Source: Chlorobiaceae bacterium (GTDB lineage Bacteria > Bacteroidota > Chlorobiia > Chlorobiales > Chlorobiaceae). Taken from it: a stretch of 64,000 nt of DNA. The notes under the pieces were generated by a model. The model worked only from the letters and a program-made list of their open reading frames with translations. It was not told where the DNA came from and did no database searches. The DNA lies in assembly GCA_013335115.1 (NCBI GenBank), contig JAAXWQ010000006.1:20580-84579 (forward strand), in the 5' to 3' direction. The translations under genes and the position numbers were made by a program. Positions 28,354-37,198 of this stretch are shown here, in pieces (within the stretch, counting starts at the first letter, position 1; each line of letters starts with the position of its first letter).

Positions 28354-29040
28354 ATGGGTAGGTTAATCGAGGAAATCTATGTCTGGCGCGTGCCGGTCAG
28401 GGTCTATCACTGGATCAACGCCCTCTGCATCGTCACGCTGGCCACGACCGGTATGTACATCGCCTCGCCGGTGATCAATCCGCCTCTCGGTGAAGCGGTC
28501 TGGCAGCATAACTTCGTGATGTGGCGTTATATCCATTACTGCGTGGCATTCCTGTTCGTCGGCAACTTTCTGTACCGGATGTACTATGCGTTGCTTTCCG
28601 ACGACCAGTACGCCAAGTTCGGCGGATTCCGGCCATGGTCGCCGGCTTGGTGGGGCACCCCGTTCAAGGAGCAGGTCGCTTCGTACCTCTTCCTGAGGGA
28701 TGACGAACCGAACTATGTCGGGCACAACCCGGTCGCCGCGCTCGCGCACTTCATTTTCATCTTCTGCGGCTCAGCGTTCATGATCCTGACCGGACTTGCC
28801 ATGTACGGGGAAAACCGTCCGGGCAGCCTCATCGAGGGAGTCTTCGGATGGATCCTTCCGGTGTTCGGAAGCAGCTACAACCTGCATTACGCGCACCACC
28901 TGATGTCGTGGATCTTCCCGTTCTATGTGATCGTGCACCTGTATGCCGTGTTCCGCCACGACGTCGTCGACCGCACCAGCGTGACCTCGTCCATCATCAC
29001 CGGCTACAAGCACAAGGTCGAGGATGAGCGCGACCTCTGA
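28354..29040 (+). CDS. hupC: Ni/Fe-hydrogenase cytochrome b subunit
   Basis: A 228-residue membrane cytochrome b (HyaC/HupC) with four main helices. Candidate haem ligands are the histidines in VRVYHWINAL, WRYIHYCVAF and AHHLMSWIFPFYVIVHLY. It anchors the dimer at the periplasmic face and passes electrons from H2 to the menaquinone pool. It follows hupL by 12 nt and a terminator lies 28 nt after its stop. Confidence 0.93.
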   Translation: MGRLIEEIYVWRVPVRVYHWINALCIVTLATTGMYIASPVINPPLGEAVWQHNFVMWRYIHYCVAFLFVGNFLYRMYYALLSDDQYAKFGGFRPWSPAWWGTPFKEQVASYLFLRDDEPNYVGHNPVAALAHFIFIFCGSAFMILTGLAMYGENRPGSLIEGVFGWILPVFGSSYNLHYAHHLMSWIFPFYVIVHLYAVFRHDVVDRTSVTSSIITGYKHKVEDERDL

Positions 29041-29068
29041 GAAGTTTCCCTGTTAGTGCTTTGAGTGG

Positions 29069-29106
29069 AAAGCCCGTCATCATTGGAGCAAGTGACGGGC
29101 TTTCTT
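29069..29106 (+). terminator. Intrinsic terminator after hupC
   Basis: An 11-bp perfect stem (29069-29079 with 29093-29103) encloses a 13-nt loop. It ends in TTTCTT, and the complementary strand also begins with an A-rich edge. hupD lies beyond it, so hupD is either read through or has its own promoter. Confidence 0.75.
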
Positions 29107-29242
29107 ATTGTGCCGTGCCCGAACCAATGGGCGGTAAATGGACGCAATGGACGAAGAAATCATGGACGGGATGGAGTGCATGGACAAAGTGAAAGGGGAA
29201 ACCCGTACGATTCATTTTTAAACCTATATCGAATCTCATTAC

Positions 29243-29710
29243 GTGAAAAAAATCAACGTGGTCGGCCTTGGCAACCTGCTGTTCGGCGACGAAGGGTTCG
29301 GGGTAGAGGTGATCAGGGCGCTGGAGGCATCGGGAGGTTTCCCGGAATCGGTTAATTTCGTGGACGGCGGTACGCAGGGGATCTACCTGCTCGACTACTT
29401 CGAGTCGTGCGACTGCCTGCTGGTGTTCGATTCCATCATTCCGATAGAGTTTGAACCAAAGGTCTACCTTTACCGGAACGAGGAACTGCCGGCGTTCATC
29501 CATCGCAAAATGTCGGCCCACCAGATGGGGCTCAGCGAACTGCTCGGCATCGCGAAGCTGCACGGCAGGTTCCCGGCCGAAGTCGTCATGATCGGCGCCC
29601 CGCCGCACAACCTCGACCTCGGCAGCGGCCTGAGCGACATCATGAAGGGGCATCTCGATACTGCCGTCCGCATGGGCCGTGAAGTCATCGACGCCTGGCT
29701 GAAGTCATAA
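29243..29710 (+). CDS. hupD: Hydrogenase maturation protease
   Basis: A 155-residue HyaD/HupD-type endopeptidase that removes the C-terminal tail of the large subunit after nickel insertion. The nickel-sensing Glu is in GLGNLLFGDEGFG (about residues 8-20), and the SAHQMG motif and a second acidic position in VDGGTQG are present. The start is a GTG at 29243. It is separated from hupC by a terminator and about 200 nt. The hypABCDEF accessory genes are not in this window. Confidence 0.9.
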   Translation: MKKINVVGLGNLLFGDEGFGVEVIRALEASGGFPESVNFVDGGTQGIYLLDYFESCDCLLVFDSIIPIEFEPKVYLYRNEELPAFIHRKMSAHQMGLSELLGIAKLHGRFPAEVVMIGAPPHNLDLGSGLSDIMKGHLDTAVRMGREVIDAWLKS

Positions 29711-29764
29711 TCGCAACAATTGTCCCCTTGTCCCCCGGCTTGTGCCTTACACAGACATATAACC

Positions 29765-30454
29765 TCATTTGGCACTGATCAGGCGCAGGAACTCGCTTCT
29801 GGTCGACTGGTTGTTCATGAATACACCGGACATGGCTGACGTGGTGGTGATGGAGTTCTGCTTCTGCACGCCGCGCATCACCATGCACATGTGGGTCGCC
29901 TCGATGACGACGGCTACGCCGCGTGGGTTGAGCACGTTCTGGATAGCGTCGCGGATCTGCTGCGTCAGCCGTTCCTGCACCTGCAGGCGGCGGGCGAAGA
30001 CTTCGACCACCCTCGGGATCTTCGAGAGCCCGACGATCTTGCCGTCCGGTATGTAGGCGACGTGCGCCTTGCCGAAGAAGGGGAGCATGTGGTGTTCGCA
30101 CATCGAGTAGATGTCGATGTCCTTGACCAGCACCATCTCGTCGTACGACTCGGTGAAGACCGCCTTCATCAGCACCTGTTCCGGATCCTGCCGGTAACCG
30201 CTGGTCAGGAAGCGAAGCGCCTTGGCGACCCTTTCCGGGGTTTTCCTCAGCCCTTCCCGACCCGGATCCTCCCCGATTCCCTCAAGGAGGTTCATTACCG
30301 CGTTTTCCATAGGGGCGAGCAATTCCCCGTCGTGCACGTGCGATTCGTCGCAGCACTCGTCCAGGTCGCTACCGGGCCTGTTTCGCAAATCGATCCGGTT
30401 ACTCTCCAAGGTATCTGACACTGTTTTTGCCTGTTTCATGGATTTTGACTTCAT
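29765..30454 (-). CDS. folE: GTP cyclohydrolase I (FolE type)
   Basis: A 229-residue enzyme converting GTP to 7,8-dihydroneopterin triphosphate. The zinc ligands are C119 and H122 ([17 protein letters not shown]) and C190 ([10 protein letters not shown]); the core PERVAKAL and [11 protein letters not shown] are standard. The start at 30454 is set by an AAGGAGGT site 8 nt upstream, inside the end of queD; it overlaps queD by 56 nt. The first 45 residues are unusual and acidic-Cys rich ([12 protein letters not shown]). With the PTPS/QueD gene it makes a two-step pterin route. Confidence 0.94.
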   Translation of the reverse strand: MKSKSMKQAKTVSDTLESNRIDLRNRPGSDLDECCDESHVHDGELLAPMENAVMNLLEGIGEDPGREGLRKTPERVAKALRFLTSGYRQDPEQVLMKAVFTESYDEMVLVKDIDIYSMCEHHMLPFFGKAHVAYIPDGKIVGLSKIPRVVEVFARRLQVQERLTQQIRDAIQNVLNPRGVAVVIEATHMCMVMRGVQKQNSITTTSAMSGVFMNNQSTRSEFLRLISAK

Positions 30455-30848
30455 GGAGGGAGACCTCCTTGTTGCTGATGGCGCCGAGGCGTGATTCGAG
30501 GATATCCCAGATGGTGACGGCGAGGATTTCCGTCGTCGGGACGCTGTTTTCAAGTTCAGGGACCTCGATATTCAGGTGGCGGTGGTCGAAACGTGCCACG
30601 ATCTCTTCTTCGAGCAGGTTCTTCAGCTCCTTCAGGTCGAAGAGGTAGCCGGTTTTCCTGTCTATCGTGCCTGCGAGTGTGATTTCGATAACGTAATTGT
30701 GCCCGTGCCCGTGCACGCCGCTGCATTTTCCGTAGATCCGAAGGTTCTCATCCTCCGATAGTTCCGGATTGAACAGCCGATGCGCGGCATTGATCTCGAC
30801 CTTGCGGGTAACGTAGACTTTCCTTGGTTTTTCGAGTCGGTCGTTCAT
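30399..30848 (-). CDS. queD: 6-pyruvoyl-tetrahydropterin / 6-carboxytetrahydropterin synthase (PTPS/QueD)
   Basis: A 149-residue PTPS-fold protein. Zinc ligands H23 (NAAHRLFNP), H46 and H48 and catalytic C42 are in [12 protein letters not shown], which combines the QueD CxxxHGH pattern with the GHGHNY wording of biopterin-type PTPS. It may therefore make 6-carboxytetrahydropterin for queuosine or 6-pyruvoyl-tetrahydropterin for the biopterin glycosides known from green sulfur bacteria; the sequence alone does not decide. The start could be 30881 (11 residues longer); neither has a good ribosome site. It is upstream of folE on the same transcript. Confidence 0.85.
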   Translation of the reverse strand: MNDRLEKPRKVYVTRKVEINAAHRLFNPELSEDENLRIYGKCSGVHGHGHNYVIEITLAGTIDRKTGYLFDLKELKNLLEEEIVARFDHRHLNIEVPELENSVPTTEILAVTIWDILESRLGAISNKEVSLHEVKIHETGKNSVRYLGE

Positions 30849-30944
30849 ATCGACATTACTTTTGTGGGCTCCTGCATGCAAGGGCAGTGTTGCAAAGAAT
30901 TGCTTGCAACGTCCAGGATCAACCGTGAAGCCATGTTATAAGTT

Positions 30945-31646
30945 TCATTCTTCACGGCGGTTGAGGATGGTGACGTAGTAGAGGAGTTGCATGATCGCCT
31001 GTGCCGCTGCGGCAACGTAGGTCAGTGCGGCGGCATCGAGCACGGCGTTCACACCCTCCATCTCATGCGGGGAGATGATTCCCTGGGAAACCAGCAACTC
31101 CTTGGCCCGGCGGCTTGCGTCGAACTCGACCGGCAGGGTGACGACGGCGAACAATGCGGTTCCGGCGAACAGGATGATGCCTGCCCAGGCGAGCGAGCTT
31201 CCCAGTATTCCGTGCATGAACAGGCCGATCATGAAAAGGATCGGGCCGAGGTTGCTGCCTATAGAGACGGTCGGCACCATCGCCGAGCGGAGCCGCAGCG
31301 GCGAGTACCCGGTCTTGTCCTGCAGTGCATGGCCTGCCTCGTGTGCCGCGACGCCGACTGATGCGATGCTCGGGACGCTGTAGACATCCTGGCTCAGGCG
31401 AAGCGTCTTGCTCCCTGGGTCGTAATGGTCCGACAGCATCCCCTCGGTCATCTCAACGGCAACATTGCCGAGCCCCCCCTGGCCAAGGATGCGCATGGCG
31501 ACCTGTGCGCCCGTCATGCCGCTTTGTGTCGGAACCCGGGAGTACCTTTTGAAAGCGGATTTTACCTTGAACTGGGCCCATAAGCCCAACAGTAGCGGGG
31601 GACCTGCGAACAGGAGGTATGAAGGATCGAAGAAAAACATGCTCAT
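30945..31646 (-). CDS. Membrane zinc metallopeptidase (YugP family)
   Basis: A 233-residue membrane protein of the neutral zinc metallopeptidase-2 family (YugP type). It has an N-terminal hydrophobic helix (about 9-23), a zinc motif H102-E-A-G-H106, two or three central helices (about 120-175) and a second acidic site around LPVEFDASRRAKELL. Family members are presumed membrane-embedded proteases with unknown substrates. Start at 31646 is preferred because the upstream extension to 31703 is not hydrophobic or conserved-looking; Met3 (31640) is an alternative. Confidence 0.85.
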   Translation of the reverse strand: MSMFFFDPSYLLFAGPPLLLGLWAQFKVKSAFKRYSRVPTQSGMTGAQVAMRILGQGGLGNVAVEMTEGMLSDHYDPGSKTLRLSQDVYSVPSIASVGVAAHEAGHALQDKTGYSPLRLRSAMVPTVSIGSNLGPILFMIGLFMHGILGSSLAWAGIILFAGTALFAVVTLPVEFDASRRAKELLVSQGIISPHEMEGVNAVLDAAALTYVAAAAQAIMQLLYYVTILNRREE

Positions 31647-31797
31647 TTCGGTAAGTCTTTGAAAATCCGGGTGGACGGCGCAACCGCTACCCAGAACATG
31701 CAAGGGATCTCATAAGTTTCGCCATGAAAGATAGCGTGCCTTTCGTCAGATGTCAACTCTCATGGTAATCCGCCAACGCGGCGAAAGGGGAGCGGGG

Positions 31798-31836
31798 AAA
31801 AAAAAGAAAGCCGTCGCGACATATCGGGACGGCTTT
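31798..31836 (-). terminator. Intrinsic terminator after tRNA-fMet
   Basis: On the minus strand a 9-bp stem (AAAGCCGTC at 31807-31815 with GACGGCTTT at 31828-31836) is followed by a T-rich run from 31805 down to 31798. It lies 2 nt after the tRNA CCA end. Confidence 0.75.
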
Positions 31837-31838
31837 GC

Positions 31839-31914
<76 letters not shown>

Positions 31915-31975
31915 ATGTTATAGGCTCAAATCTAACCCGATTTTCGGGCTTTCCTAACCTTTGGGGTAAAAAGAT

Positions 31976-32016
31976 AAAAAAAAGGATGAGGCTCGCCCCG
32001 AGGTCCGCCTCATCCT
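31976..32016 (-). terminator. Intrinsic terminator after the VOC gene
   Basis: A perfect 10-bp stem (31983-31992 with 32007-32016) with a 14-nt loop, followed on the minus strand by a run of A complement (T in RNA sense) at 31982-31976. It lies 13 nt beyond the stop of the glyoxalase-like gene. Confidence 0.75.
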
Positions 32017-32029
32017 CTGCATGCCTTGC

Positions 32030-32419
32030 TCAAGGCATGGCATGCAGGCCAATGCGATTGCCTTCCGTGTCTTCGAACCATGCGTAGAAGCCGTACTTTC
32101 CGATGTCGGTCTTGCCGGTGATCACATTCCCGCCGTTATCCCTTACCCGATCAAGCGCTCCGTCAATGTCTGACTCGGAAAAATAGATCACCATGCCGCC
32201 CAGTGTCGGTACGTAGCCTTTTGCCTTGACGAGCGCCCCGGAAATCCCGTATGCCGATTCACTCATCGGGAACCAACCCATGATCGTGCCGTTTTCCGTC
32301 GGCTCAACCCTGATCGGGAACTTGAACACCGCCTCGTAAAATGCCGCCGCCCGAGCCATGTCGGTAACGGGGACCTCGAACCATGCAACCGGGTTACACT
32401 CTTTCATGTCCGCGTTCAT
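32030..32419 (-). CDS. VOC (glyoxalase/bleomycin-resistance) family protein
   Basis: A 129-residue vicinal-oxygen-chelate protein with two beta-alpha-beta modules: the first opens WFEVPVTDMARAAAFYEAVF, the second has MVIYFSESDIDGALDRV and ends FEDTEGNRIGLHAMP. The metal-ligand positions typical of catalytic members are not clearly complete, so the role (lyase, binding or resistance) is undetermined. The start at 32419 is fixed by an AAGGAGG site 5-12 nt upstream. Confidence 0.85.
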   Translation of the reverse strand: MNADMKECNPVAWFEVPVTDMARAAAFYEAVFKFPIRVEPTENGTIMGWFPMSESAYGISGALVKAKGYVPTLGGMVIYFSESDIDGALDRVRDNGGNVITGKTDIGKYGFYAWFEDTEGNRIGLHAMP

Positions 32420-32906
32420 CTCATCCTCCTTCGTTTTATCATGACATCCCGCTTCATCAGCCATCACCCCCTTCAGGCATTAACCATACCCTTGTTCGAA
32501 TAATTCAGCCTTCAGGTGAAGCATGGGTTTCCTTGCGGATGGAAAGAAGAGATCGGTATATATTATTGATATATATATGACACCGGAGAAGACCGATGCC
32601 ACGGGATTATTCAAATCTACCCGAAGGAAAGGGCCTATGATGGATTGGCGTTGACGATAATTATTGTCAGGTGTTCGGTAACATGCATCAGTATAATGGT
32701 ATGCAAGCTTCATTCGGTGCTGGGGAATGAAAAAGGGCGCCGGTTTTGATGGCGCCCTTGTATGGTGATATCCGGCCGTATCGGGGAGGGTTGGGGGAAC
32801 AACCCGGAAAATCACCAAAGGAAAGGTATATATAAATATGATAAACCGCAAGCCATTTATGATGATCGCTGACTCGGTGTGCGGCTGACCGGTTTGGCGT
32901 TGCCGG
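32420..32906. other. 487-nt intergenic region with one terminator
   Basis: No supported gene. It contains an AT-rich TATATA-type stretch at about 32557-32580, the copper-operon terminator at 32730-32759, and short GC-rich inverted repeats without T runs. Open frames here are short and overlap the neighbouring shadows. Confidence 0.5.
32730..32759 (-). terminator. Likely intrinsic terminator of the copper operon
   Basis: The stem AAGGGCGCC (32733-32741) pairs perfectly with GGCGCCCTT (32751-32759) around a 9-nt loop. Read on the minus strand it ends in TTTTT (complement of 32734-32730). It is about 150 nt beyond the copA stop. Confidence 0.6.
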
Positions 32907-35183
32907 TCAGAGCTTTTTTGCCTTGAGCCGCAACGAGTTGGTGACGACCGAGACGCTGCTGCCGGCCATGGCGATGCCGGAGAAGACGGGGTTGAGGAAT
33001 ATCCCGAAGAACGGGTAGAGTGCCCCGGCGGCCAGGGGGATGCCGATGATATTGTAGATGAACGCCCAGAAGAGGTTCTGGCGGATGACGCGCATGGTGG
33101 CGCGGGCCAGGGTGATCGACTGCGCGACCTTGCGGATGTCGCCCTTGAGGATGGTGACGCCTGCCGATTCGATGGCGATGTCGGTTCCTGTGGCCATGGC
33201 GATACCGACGTCAGCCAGGGCGAGGGCGGGAGCATCGTTGATGCCGTCGCCGGCCATGGCGACCTTGCGGCCCTGCCGTTGCAGTTCCCGGATCCGGTCT
33301 GCCTTTTCATGAGGCAGCACCTCGGCTATCACATCATCGATGCCTGCCTGTTTTGCCATGAAGTCGGCGGCAAGGCGGTTGTCGCCGGTGAGCATGACGA
33401 CCTTGATCCCTTTTTTGTGGAGCGCCCGCACGGCTTCGGCGGACTCTTCCTTGATGGTGTCCGACAGGGCGATGAGGCCGAGCACAACGCCCTCCGCTTC
33501 GAGCAAGGCCACGGTCTTTCCTTGTTGCTGAAGGGTGGATATCCGGTCGCGACCGGTATCATTGCCGTCCGGCTTCCTGATCCTGAACGTGCTTTCGCCG
33601 ATCGTGCCTTTAACCCCGACACCTTCGAGCGCTTCGAACCCGGTGACCTCCTGGAACACCATGCCTCGGTTTTTTGCGGCTTCGGCGATGGCTTGCGCAA
33701 GGGGGTGTTCGGATCGGCTTTCAATGCTGGCGGCCAGCAGCAGGAGACTGTCGGGTGAAGATTGACCGTCGAGTGGCATGATATCGGTAACCGAAGGCTT
33801 GCCGGCGGTGATGGTGCCGGTTTTGTCGAACACGACGGTGTCCACGGTGCTCAAGGTTTCAAGGCTCTGGGCGTTGCGGATGAGGATGCCGTATTCGGCG
33901 CCCTTGCCGATGCCGACGATGATGGCGGTCGGCGTGGCGAGCCCGAGGGCGCAGGGACAGGCGATGACGAGGATGCCCACCATGCCCATGATGCCGAAGG
34001 AGAGGGCGGTCGGGAAGTTCATGAAGGCCGTGCCGATGGCGAGCCAGGCGACGAAGGTGACGGCGGCCAGCACAAGCACGGTCGGCACGAAGATGGCGGA
34101 GATGCGGTCGGCGATGTCCTGTATTGGCGCTTTCGAGCCCTGGGCCTCTTCGACCATGGCGATGATGCGGGCAAGCACGGTATCCTGCCCGACCCTTGAT
34201 GCGGTAAAGGTGAAGGCGCCCTGTTTGTTGATGGTGCCGCCGATGACCGGGTCGCCTGGCTTTTTGTCCACCGGCACCGGTTCGCCGGTGACCATCGATT
34301 CGTCGATAGACGAGCCGCCTTCGGCGATGGTGCCGTCAACCGGGATCTTCGCCCCGGGCCGGACGACGATCAGGTCCCCCGTCCTGACCTGCTCGAGCGG
34401 AATTTCGACTTCGGTGGCGCCGCGCTTGACGATGGCAGACTTTGCCTGCAGGCCGATGAGTTTTTCGATGGCCTCGCCGGTCTTCATCTTTGAGCGGGCT
34501 TCGAGGTATTTGCCGAGCAGCACGAAGCCGATGACGACGATCGTAACGTCGAAGTAGGTGTCGCCGGGCACGCGCAGAAGCTCGCGAACCGCTGGCAAGA
34601 GGGTGATGACGGTGCTGTAGAGCCATGCGGTAAGGGTGCCGATGCCGATGAGGGTATCCATGCTGGCTGCGCCGCTGCGGACGAACATGACGATGCCGTG
34701 CAGGAACGGCGCGCCGATGCGGAACACGAAGTAGGTGCCCAGGGCCATGGAGATGATGTTGAAGAGCTCCATGGGGATCGGCAGGTTGGGTACCGACGGG
34801 ATGGATCTCGACGCGATGTCCCACATCATGAGCACAAACACCATGAAGGCAATCGGCAGGGCGAACTGCACCCTCGACTTCTGTTCGAGCAGCGCCGCTT
34901 CTTTTTCCTGTTTCATTTTTTCCGCAGCGGCGTTTCTGTCGATAGTCGGCACGGCAGCGGCTTCAGGTACCTGTTCGGCAACAAGGCCGTAGCCGTATTT
35001 GCCGAGCAACTCGTTGAGGGAGTCGTCGCTGACCTCTTCGCCCTTGAATTCGAGCCTGGCCTTTTCGGTGGCGAGGTTGACGTCGGCTTTTTCGATTCCT
35101 TCGACAGCCGAGAGCTTTTTGGTGATGATGGCCGCACAGCTGGCGCAGTGCATGCCTTTGACCGTGTAGGTTTTCGTCGTCAT
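32907..35183 (-). CDS. copA: Copper-translocating P-type ATPase CopA
   Basis: A 758-residue P1B ATPase that exports Cu(I). One N-terminal metal-binding domain has GMHCASC (C13, C16), followed by a linker, eight predicted helices with the transport motif C409-P-C411 in [13 protein letters not shown], the phosphorylated D453 in FDKTGT, TGDN and [11 protein letters not shown]. The ATP-binding region is normal. Start at 35183 overlaps the DUF305 gene stop in an ATGA arrangement; a longer frame begins at 35216 but would add an unrelated leader. It is the last gene of a three-gene copper operon. Confidence 0.95.
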   Translation of the reverse strand: MTTKTYTVKGMHCASCAAIITKKLSAVEGIEKADVNLATEKARLEFKGEEVSDDSLNELLGKYGYGLVAEQVPEAAAVPTIDRNAAAEKMKQEKEAALLEQKSRVQFALPIAFMVFVLMMWDIASRSIPSVPNLPIPMELFNIISMALGTYFVFRIGAPFLHGIVMFVRSGAASMDTLIGIGTLTAWLYSTVITLLPAVRELLRVPGDTYFDVTIVVIGFVLLGKYLEARSKMKTGEAIEKLIGLQAKSAIVKRGATEVEIPLEQVRTGDLIVVRPGAKIPVDGTIAEGGSSIDESMVTGEPVPVDKKPGDPVIGGTINKQGAFTFTASRVGQDTVLARIIAMVEEAQGSKAPIQDIADRISAIFVPTVLVLAAVTFVAWLAIGTAFMNFPTALSFGIMGMVGILVIACPCALGLATPTAIIVGIGKGAEYGILIRNAQSLETLSTVDTVVFDKTGTITAGKPSVTDIMPLDGQSSPDSLLLLAASIESRSEHPLAQAIAEAAKNRGMVFQEVTGFEALEGVGVKGTIGESTFRIRKPDGNDTGRDRISTLQQQGKTVALLEAEGVVLGLIALSDTIKEESAEAVRALHKKGIKVVMLTGDNRLAADFMAKQAGIDDVIAEVLPHEKADRIRELQRQGRKVAMAGDGINDAPALALADVGIAMATGTDIAIESAGVTILKGDIRKVAQSITLARATMRVIRQNLFWAFIYNIIGIPLAAGALYPFFGIFLNPVFSGIAMAGSSVSVVTNSLRLKAKKL

Positions 35184-35761
35184 TGGGCAGGCTGGGGGTC
35201 TGTGACGTTGTACCATTTCATCCTCCAGTCGCGCAGCATGGCCACCCCTCCCGAGAGGAACTGTTCGACCTTGTCGGCGTTGTCGAGCACCTCCGGGCGG
35301 CTCGATTTCAGCCGGATCTCCCTGGTCATCAGGATGCCGTTGCGGTGGTGGGCGATGAGGGCGTTCAGGAACCGGAGGTCAAAGGTTTTATCGTAGGCGC
35401 CGAGGCGGGGCACGAGCGGATCTCGCACGATGCGGGCGTCACCGTACCAGGCTTTTTTCCAGCGATAGAGCTCGTTGATGTTCGGCGGTTCGTCTTTCAG
35501 GATTGATGCGGCAAGGCCTTCGATTTCAGGATTCTTGCTCTTTTGTGCCTGTTCAGCAAGCAGCATGGCGCCGCGGTGGTGGGCGATCATGGCGTCGATG
35601 TAGCGGAGATCGATCCATTTGTCCGGCTGGCCGAGGTCCATGACGTTCTTGTCGTACATGGAGAGCGAGTATTGCGGGGTGAGCCAGTAACCGACGCCCA
35701 TGCCGGCGACCGCCGAAACGATCATGAGCGACAGGGCAAGGGAGAGGGATATTTTCTTCAT
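35180..35761 (-). CDS. DUF305 protein, exported or membrane-anchored
   Basis: A 193-residue protein starting with a signal or anchor helix ([20 protein letters not shown]). Two four-helix DUF305-like repeats follow, each opening with a matching motif: [19 protein letters not shown] (about 54-72) and [19 protein letters not shown]. The family is a ferritin-like fold often linked to copper operons; the paired HH and Met residues are candidate metal ligands. It lies 15 nt after the fusion gene and overlaps copA by 4 nt, so it is translated with the copper pump. Confidence 0.85.
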   Translation of the reverse strand: MKKISLSLALSLMIVSAVAGMGVGYWLTPQYSLSMYDKNVMDLGQPDKWIDLRYIDAMIAHHRGAMLLAEQAQKSKNPEIEGLAASILKDEPPNINELYRWKKAWYGDARIVRDPLVPRLGAYDKTFDLRFLNALIAHHRNGILMTREIRLKSSRPEVLDNADKVEQFLSGGVAMLRDWRMKWYNVTDPQPAQ

Positions 35762-35776
35762 GGCAGACTGGCTTGG

Positions 35777-37111
35777 TTATTTGACGGTGATGACGCCGCG
35801 AGGTACGCCCATGGCGCAGGTAATGGTGTAGTTCCCCGGTTTTGAGGGCGTGAACTCCATGACGATTGCCCTGCCTTTGACCAGGTCCTCGGCGCGGTTC
35901 CAGAGGCCGGGTACCATGATCGTGCTCATGCATCCCGAACCGGTCTCTTTCGGCTCGACGATGAATCGGACCTTTTCGCCGCGCCTGACCTCGAAGTTGG
36001 CCGGTGCTATGTCCCCAGCAGCGGTGTACATGCTCCGGATGACTTTGCCTCCGGCGGAAGGAGCCGGAATTTTGGCGGTGGCGCCGGGAAGCGGCTGGCC
36101 GGCGATCTTTGCGGCGATGCCGAACTGGCTGTCAAGGTTGTACATGGTGAAGAAGATCACCAGCAAGCCGGCGGCCTTCATGAAGATACCCGATGTGCCC
36201 GGGCGGTTGGAGAGTCCTGTGCCGGCAAGCCCGATGAAGAGGAGCGAGGGCATGGTGCCGAGCACGAAGCAGGCCATGATCGCCATGCCGTGCCAGGGAT
36301 TGCCGGAGAGCATGGCCACGCCTTCGGCTGCCATGGTGAAGCCGCAGGGGAGCAGTACGGTCATGAACCCGGAAAGGAAGGGGCGAAGCAGCCCCTTTTT
36401 TTCGACGCCTCCACCGGCGGCGTGCACGAACTTTTTCGGCAGGGCGATGCGGAGGGTGCTGAACGGGCTGAATCCGAGCATCTGCAGGGCGAGTACGATC
36501 ATGAGCGCGGAGAGTGCGACCACCATGATCGACGTGACGCTCGGAGAGAGGCGCACCGATTGGCCGAGCAGGCCGAGCAAGGCCCCGGTGAGGCTGTAGG
36601 CCGCGATCCTGCCGCTGTTGAACAGGAGTTGCGGACGGAGTTTTTCAGGTATGGTCGCGCCCTTGTCGAGGCGGGCTCCCCACCGGGCCGAAAGCGCGAG
36701 CACCAGGCCGCCGACGAGGGCGGCGCAGGTCGACATCCCGGCGATCAGGCCGAAGAGGAAGAAGGCTCCGAACGAGCTCGAGCTGTCGATAGCAAGCGAA
36801 GGCAGGAGGCCGGATGCGGAGAGGCCGAAGAAGAGCACGACGACGGCGGCGGCATAGCCAAGGACACGGATAGCCTCCAGCCGCCCGTGTCCCGCGGTCG
36901 ATGATTCCGGGAACGTGTAGTGTCCGTCAGGGAAGAGGGCGCCCAAGGCCCCGGGAGATGGCGGATCGCCGAGAAAGTGGATCGTTACCGTGCCGCTCCT
37001 CATCGATGCATCGACCTTGTCGACGCCAGGCAGTTTGAGCAGCCTCTTCTCCATGATCGCCTCACACGAGGCGCAGTGCATGCCGGTGACGGCATAGGTT
37101 CGTTGGTTCAT
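35777..37111 (-). CDS. HMA-TauE/SafE-cupredoxin-like fusion membrane protein
   Basis: A 444-residue three-part protein. Residues 1-65 form a heavy-metal-associated domain with GMHCASC (C13, C16); about 75-325 is a TauE/SafE or DsbD-like membrane region (AGMSTCAALVGGLVLALSAR, VLLPCGFTMAAEGVAML); about 350-444 is a cupredoxin-like beta domain (NFEVRRGEKVRFIVEPKE, then GNYTITCAMGVPRGVI). It would take Cu(I) on the inside and hand it to or from a periplasmic cupredoxin-like domain. It is first in the operon with DUF305 and copA. Related fusions exist, but the exact transport direction is inferred. Confidence 0.8.
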   Translation of the reverse strand: MNQRTYAVTGMHCASCEAIMEKRLLKLPGVDKVDASMRSGTVTIHFLGDPPSPGALGALFPDGHYTFPESSTAGHGRLEAIRVLGYAAAVVVLFFGLSASGLLPSLAIDSSSSFGAFFLFGLIAGMSTCAALVGGLVLALSARWGARLDKGATIPEKLRPQLLFNSGRIAAYSLTGALLGLLGQSVRLSPSVTSIMVVALSALMIVLALQMLGFSPFSTLRIALPKKFVHAAGGGVEKKGLLRPFLSGFMTVLLPCGFTMAAEGVAMLSGNPWHGMAIMACFVLGTMPSLLFIGLAGTGLSNRPGTSGIFMKAAGLLVIFFTMYNLDSQFGIAAKIAGQPLPGATAKIPAPSAGGKVIRSMYTAAGDIAPANFEVRRGEKVRFIVEPKETGSGCMSTIMVPGLWNRAEDLVKGRAIVMEFTPSKPGNYTITCAMGVPRGVITVK

Positions 37112-37123
37112 CGCTGGAACAGG

Positions 37124-37155
37124 GGTATGATATCGACATGATAATCACTCATACC
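37124..37155. promoter_or_regulatory. Candidate operator of the copper operon
   Basis: An inverted repeat GGTATGA (37124-37130) and TCATACC (37149-37155) with an 18-nt centre containing GATAATCA lies 13-44 nt upstream of the first copper gene, where a repressor or MerR-type regulator site would be expected. No copper regulator gene (CueR, CsoR, CopY) is adjacent, so the binding protein is unknown. Confidence 0.3.
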
Positions 37156-37198
37156 ATCTTACCTCAGGAAACGTTCCTCAGGCGTGCATCGCCGGAGC

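Noticed and set aside
31930..31960. A second terminator-like hairpin (CCCGA/TCGGG) upstream of tRNA-fMet
   Set aside because: The stem has only five base pairs with a mixed tail; it may be incidental in the short gap between the VOC terminator and the tRNA.
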